Source: Pseudonocardia petroleophila (GTDB taxonomy: Bacteria; Actinomycetota; Actinomycetes; Mycobacteriales; Pseudonocardiaceae). From it: a DNA stretch of 64,000 bases. The stretch covers positions 3,727,501-3,791,500 of the forward strand of contig NZ_CP060131.1 in NCBI RefSeq assembly GCF_014235185.1, written 5' to 3'. The translations under genes and the position numbers were made by a program. The notes beneath the pieces are model-generated. The model had not been told where the DNA came from and did not search any database. It saw nothing but the letters and a program-made list of their open reading frames with translations. Positions 60,394-64,000 of this stretch are shown here, piece after piece. Each line of letters opens with the position of its first letter. Position 1 is the stretch's first letter.

Positions 60394-61137
60394 ATGGGCA
60401 CGGACACGGACCCGGTGGGCACCGGAACCCACGTCGCCCAGGTCTTCACCCGGGACCCGCTCACCGGTCCCGACACACCGGCCCGGCTGTTCGCGATCCT
60501 GGCGCGGCACGCTCCCGGGGCGGTCCCCGGGCCGCGCGGCGACGGCGGTTCGGCGCGGGCACTGCGCTCCACGCACGGCGAGCCCGCCGGGGAGATCTTC
60601 TGGGAGTCCCCGCCGCCCGGGCGGGTCCGGGGAGGTGTGCATCCGATGTTCTATCCCACCGACACGCACGCGACGGTCACGCTCGAGTGCGACGCCGCCG
60701 CGGCGGGCCCGGACGCCATGGTCGGCTTCGTGCGGGAGGCCTCGACGGCGTTCGGGGCCGACTTCGGCTATGTCGACGTCCTGCCCGCCCCGGCGACGGA
60801 CGGCGAGCCGCCCGGCTTCGTCTACCTGACGCCGCAGAACCTGCAGGCCTGGCTCCCGGAGATCTGGTGGGGAATGGTGCTCGGGCCCGCCTACGTCGAC
60901 CTGATCGGGGCCGATGTCGTGGCGTCGGCACCGGCGCACGTGGTGACCAGGATCGGCCCGGCGACCTACTGGCTGCAGCTGACCGAGCATCTCGAGCAGC
61001 CACCGGCCGGTGCCGACCCGCTCGGCAGGCAGCGTCGCGAGGTGGCCGCCCACCTCGGCGAGTGGTTGTTCTGGAAGGCGGGCCGCACGGCCTTCGTCGC
61101 GCCCCGGTTCGCCGCCACGGGAGCGGGGCGGCGGTGA
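60394..61137 (+). CDS. protein of unknown function in the oxygenase operon
   Basis: 247 aa, ATG 60394, 30 bp after the Rieske gene; its stop overlaps the next start by 4 bases (GTGA). N-terminal third is Pro/Arg-rich; the middle reads HPMFYPTDTHATVTLECDAA; then YLTPQNLQAWLPEIWWGMVL, GPAYVDLIGADVVASAPAHV and YWLQLTEHLEQPP. This latter part faintly resembles Imm52/DUF3396 proteins, but I am not sure. No cofactor motif, signal peptide or membrane helix is visible. Confidence 0.7.
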   Translation: MGTDTDPVGTGTHVAQVFTRDPLTGPDTPARLFAILARHAPGAVPGPRGDGGSARALRSTHGEPAGEIFWESPPPGRVRGGVHPMFYPTDTHATVTLECDAAAAGPDAMVGFVREASTAFGADFGYVDVLPAPATDGEPPGFVYLTPQNLQAWLPEIWWGMVLGPAYVDLIGADVVASAPAHVVTRIGPATYWLQLTEHLEQPPAGADPLGRQRREVAAHLGEWLFWKAGRTAFVAPRFAATGAGRR

Positions 61138-62810
61138 GCACGGCGGGCGCCCCGGCCGCCGACCCCACCGGCGGTGACGAGATCGTCGACGCGGTCGTCG
61201 TCGGAGCCGGGTTCGCGGGCCTCTACATGCTTCACCGGCTGCGCCGGCTCGGCCTCAGCACGCGTGGCTACGAGGCGGGCGCCGGGGTGGGTGGCACCTG
61301 GTACTGGAACCGCTACCCGGGTGCCCGCTGCGACTCCGAGAGCGTCTACTACTCCTACTCCTTCTCCGCGGAGCTGCAGCAGGAGTGGGAATGGAGCGAG
61401 CGGTACGCGTCGCAGCCGGAGATCCTGCGCTACCTCGAGCATGTCGCGGACCGGTTCGACCTACGTCGCGATTTCCGGTTCAGCACCCGGGTCGTGGCGG
61501 CGAGGTTCGACCAGGCGGGATCGTGCTGGTCGGTCCGGACGGACACCGGCGAGCAGGTGCGGGCCCGCTTCCTGGTCTCCGCGGTCGGCTGCCTGTCGCT
61601 GCCGAACGTCTCCGCGCTGCCCGGCGTCGGGAACTTCCGCGGCCCCGTGCTGCACACCGGTCGGTGGCCGCACGAACCGGTGGACGTCGCCGGTCGCCGG
61701 GTCGGGGTGCTCGGCACCGGCTCGTCGGGGGTGCAGGCGATCCCGCTGCTCGCCGAGCAGGCCGGGCACCTGACGGTCTTCCAGCGCACCCCCAACTACA
61801 GCGTTCCGGCGCGCAACGCACCGGCCGACCCGGTGACCGGTGCGGCGGTGAAGGCCGACTACGACGCGATCCGCGAGCGCTGCCGGCGTTCCCTGGGTGG
61901 CTTCCCGTTCGACGTCGACCCGCGCTCGGCGCTGTCGGTGTCACCCACGGAGCGGGAGGACCTCTACCGCGGCCTCTGGGACACCGGGGGGATGCGGTTC
62001 GTCTTCGGCGGGTTCGCCGACGTGCTGACCGACCGCGCCGCCAACGACGTGGCCGCGGACTTCGTGCGGGCCCGGATCGGCGAGGCGGTGCGCGATCCGG
62101 CCACCGCAGAGGCGCTCACCCCGCGTGACCATCCCTTCGGTACCCGGCGCCCGGCCCTCGACACCGGCTACTACGAGACCTACAACCGCGACGACGTGAC
62201 GTTGGTCGACCTGCGCCGGACCCCCGTGGTGGAGGTGACCGAACGTGGTCTGCGCACCACGGAGGCCGAGTACCCACTCGACGTGCTCGTGCTGGCGACC
62301 GGATTCGACGCCATGACCGGATCCATGCTGGCGATGGACGTCGTCGGACGCGACGGTGTCGCGCTCCGGCAGAAGTGGATCGACGGGCCCCGCACCCTCC
62401 TTGGCCTGATGTCCGCGGGCTTCCCGAACCTGTTCACGATCACCGGCCCGCTCAGCCCGTCGGTGTTCTCCAACATGCCCACCTGCATCGAGCAGCACGT
62501 CGACTGGATCGCCGGGTGCCTCGATCACATGCTCCGCAACGGTCACGTCCTGATCGAGCCGACGGTCGAGGCCGAGGACGGCTGGGTCGAGCACGCCGCG
62601 CGCGTCGCGGCGCGCACGCTGCTCGGCGCGGTGGACTCCTGGTGGACCGGCGCCGACGTGCCCGGCAAACCGCGCGTCGGGTACCCCTACGTCGCCGGTG
62701 TCGGGGCCTACCGCACGGCGTGTGACGCGGTCACGGCGAGCGGCTACGACGGTTTCGTGCTCACCCCCAGCGCGCCGGTACGGCGCCGACCGGAAGGTGC
62801 CCCGGCATGA
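61134..62810 (+). CDS. Baeyer-Villiger flavin monooxygenase
   Basis: 558 aa, GTG 61134 (GTGA overlap). FAD-binding VVVGAGFAGL (Gly24-Gly29), GGTWYWNRYPGARCD, the fingerprint FRGPVLHTGRWP (168-179) and NADPH-binding LGTGSSGVQ (194-199), then VLATGFDAMTG. This is the type I BVMO pattern of cyclohexanone and steroid monooxygenases, which turn ketones to lactones or esters. Coupled to a CoA ligase downstream, it would open a ring and pass the acid to CoA activation. Confidence 0.93.
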   Translation: MSTAGAPAADPTGGDEIVDAVVVGAGFAGLYMLHRLRRLGLSTRGYEAGAGVGGTWYWNRYPGARCDSESVYYSYSFSAELQQEWEWSERYASQPEILRYLEHVADRFDLRRDFRFSTRVVAARFDQAGSCWSVRTDTGEQVRARFLVSAVGCLSLPNVSALPGVGNFRGPVLHTGRWPHEPVDVAGRRVGVLGTGSSGVQAIPLLAEQAGHLTVFQRTPNYSVPARNAPADPVTGAAVKADYDAIRERCRRSLGGFPFDVDPRSALSVSPTEREDLYRGLWDTGGMRFVFGGFADVLTDRAANDVAADFVRARIGEAVRDPATAEALTPRDHPFGTRRPALDTGYYETYNRDDVTLVDLRRTPVVEVTERGLRTTEAEYPLDVLVLATGFDAMTGSMLAMDVVGRDGVALRQKWIDGPRTLLGLMSAGFPNLFTITGPLSPSVFSNMPTCIEQHVDWIAGCLDHMLRNGHVLIEPTVEAEDGWVEHAARVAARTLLGAVDSWWTGADVPGKPRVGYPYVAGVGAYRTACDAVTASGYDGFVLTPSAPVRRRPEGAPA

Positions 62811-64000
62811 CGATGAACCTCGGGCGTTTCATCACCTCGCACGCGCAGGAGTTCCCCGCCAAGTCCGCGATCACGGTCGGCGACTGCTCGCTGACCTACC
62901 CCGAGCTGGAACTGCGGACCACCGGGTTGGCCGGTGGCTTCGCCGGGCTGGGTCTCGGGCGCGGCGACGTCGTCGCGGCGGTCCTGGAGAACTGCGTGGA
63001 GATGCCGGAGCTGTTCTTCGCCTGCGCGAAGGCCGGCACGGTCCTGGCGCCGATGGTCACCCGCCGCGTCGACGACGAGATCGACGCACTGGTCGCCAAG
63101 TGCGGCGCCCGGGTTCTGGTGGTCGGTCCCGACCACCGCGACCGCGTCGCGGCGATGCGCGCCGCCGGGATGCTGGCCGGGATCGCGACGGTCGTGGAGA
63201 TCGGGCCACCGCCCACCGCGGACGGCGTGCTGGCCTACGAGGACCTGGTGGCCTCGGGTGCGGGGGTGCCGCTCCCGGTCGGCGTCGGCGACGACGACCC
63301 GGTGATCCTGTTCTCCACCGGCGGCACGACCGGCCTGCCCAAGCTCGGCGTGCACACCCACGCGACCGTGCTGCAGAACCACTACGCGTTCCAGTGGAAC
63401 ATCGGCTTCCGGCCGCAGGACGTCTGCCTGCACCCGATGCCGCCCTACCACGCCTCCATCCTGGTCACCACCCTGACGCACATGATCGTCGGGGCCTCCA
63501 CGATCGTCACGCCCAAGTTCGACCCCACCGAGTTCCTCTCGATCATCGACCGGGAGCGGGTCAGCTACGTCTTCCTGATGCCGCCGGTGCTGTTCAACTG
63601 GCTCGTCGACGCCGGCATCGACGACTACGACCTGTCGAGCATCACGAAGCTGTTCGTGCCCGGCGGCAACTTCTTCAACCGCGACGTCGTCGCGAAGTAC
63701 CTGCCCGACACCGAGCTGTTCTACCTGTACTCCCAGACCGAGAACACCACGACCTGCCTGCTGCGCGGCAAGGACATCTTCGAACGCCGCCAGTCCGTCG
63801 GGCGGCTGGATGCGCGGCTCGAGTGGCGCCTGGTGGACGACGAGGACCGTGACGTGCCCCCCGACACCCCCGGTGAGCTGTTGCTGCGCGGCGCGTCGGT
63901 GATACCGGAGTACTTCGCCGATCCCGAGGAGACCGCGCGCGCCTGGCGTGGCGGGTGGTTCCACACCGGCGACATGCTGCGCCGCGACCCGGACGGGTAC
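62807..64000 (+). CDS. AMP-forming acyl-CoA synthetase, 3' end outside window
   Basis: ATG 62807 overlaps the BVMO stop (ATGA). About 398 codons are visible with ILFSTGGTTGLPKLGVHTHA, LYSQTENTTTCLLRGKDIFE and WFHTGDMLRRDPDGY; the C-terminal domain is cut off. The phosphate loop FSTGGTTGLPK has Gly for the usual Ser in TSGTT. It likely activates the acid made after Baeyer-Villiger ring opening. Confidence 0.88.
   Translation, partial: MTMNLGRFITSHAQEFPAKSAITVGDCSLTYPELELRTTGLAGGFAGLGLGRGDVVAAVLENCVEMPELFFACAKAGTVLAPMVTRRVDDEIDALVAKCGARVLVVGPDHRDRVAAMRAAGMLAGIATVVEIGPPPTADGVLAYEDLVASGAGVPLPVGVGDDDPVILFSTGGTTGLPKLGVHTHATVLQNHYAFQWNIGFRPQDVCLHPMPPYHASILVTTLTHMIVGASTIVTPKFDPTEFLSIIDRERVSYVFLMPPVLFNWLVDAGIDDYDLSSITKLFVPGGNFFNRDVVAKYLPDTELFYLYSQTENTTTCLLRGKDIFERRQSVGRLDARLEWRLVDDEDRDVPPDTPGELLLRGASVIPEYFADPEETARAWRGGWFHTGDMLRRDPDGY

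Noticed and set aside
60394-61137. Toxin-immunity system, from the weak Imm52-like look
   Set aside because: No toxin gene is near, and the gene is coupled to catabolic enzymes.
1-64000. CRISPR arrays, tRNA, rRNA, prophage or integrase genes
   Set aside because: No regularly spaced repeats, cloverleaf-like segments or phage/integrase proteins were seen on either strand.

Overview
The window is very GC-rich and densely coded, with many GTG starts and 4-base ATGA/GTGA gene overlaps. It carries a CYP124/125-style P450 with a three-cysteine ferredoxin, a KshA-like Rieske oxygenase, a TIGR03084-type protein and steroid-side-chain-like acyl-CoA enzymes. This points to an actinomycete, probably a Pseudonocardia-, Rhodococcus- or Mycobacterium-like soil organism; the genus is inference. 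I see no rRNA, tRNA, CRISPR array, phage genes or intact transposase. The window is one long accessory catabolic region for aromatic and alicyclic acids, assembled from modules.

Layout. (A) 1-5393, plus strand: coupled operon of amidohydrolase, LigB-fold dioxygenase-like protein, meta-cleavage hydrolase, Rieske dioxygenase alpha and beta, and cis-diol dehydrogenase. (B) 5653-8504, minus: NahE-type hydratase-aldolase and a second Rieske beta/alpha pair, meeting head to head with a decapitated MhpB-like gene (to 9299). (C) 9300-11617: 46-bp inverted repeat, P450, ferredoxin and a chimeric Rieske/amidohydrolase pseudogene. (D) 11656-17943: flavin reductase/HpaB pair, luciferase-like monooxygenase, GntR regulator, intact MhpB and a hydrolase, with a shared operator-like motif. 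(E) 24552-17949, minus: ferredoxin, catechol 2,3-dioxygenase, Rieske alpha, 75-aa protein, CoA ligase, Rieske beta, Cys-less thiolase and DUF35 protein. This is the gene content of the ibuprofen (ipfABDEF) route known from sphingomonads. (F) 36879-24651, minus: flavin monooxygenase, CoA transferase, CoA-ester lyase, NDP-forming CoA ligase, NPD-type oxygenase, then an igr-like side-chain module (aldolase thiolase, DUF35, two MaoC, double acyl-CoA dehydrogenase) and a PaaG-like isomerase; a TetR gene lies upstream.

(G) 37707-41902, plus: enoyl-CoA hydratase, TIGR03084 protein, AtuA-family protein, SDR. (H) 42024-49879, plus: esterase and a five-component Liv-type ABC importer with an embedded acyl-CoA synthetase, closed by a strong hairpin. 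(I) 57995-49927, minus: GntR and thiolase; then TetR, enoyl-CoA hydratase, frameshifted acyl-CoA synthetase, a third Cys-less thiolase/DUF35 pair and a classical thiolase. (J) 58015-64000, plus: apparently leaderless acyl-CoA dehydrogenase, KshA-like oxygenase, unknown protein, Baeyer-Villiger monooxygenase and an acyl-CoA ligase cut by the window end.

Working together (inference): substrates enter by the Liv-type importer, are made CoA thioesters by several ligases, lose side chains by beta-oxidation or thiolase/DUF35 retro-aldol cleavage, are hydroxylated by Rieske, P450 or flavin oxygenases, and are ring-opened by extradiol dioxygenases or Baeyer-Villiger oxidation. No ferredoxin reductase for the oxygenases is encoded here. 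Truncated genes, a duplicated gene scar and a chimeric pseudogene show recent rearrangement, mainly between 5.4 and 11.7 kb.
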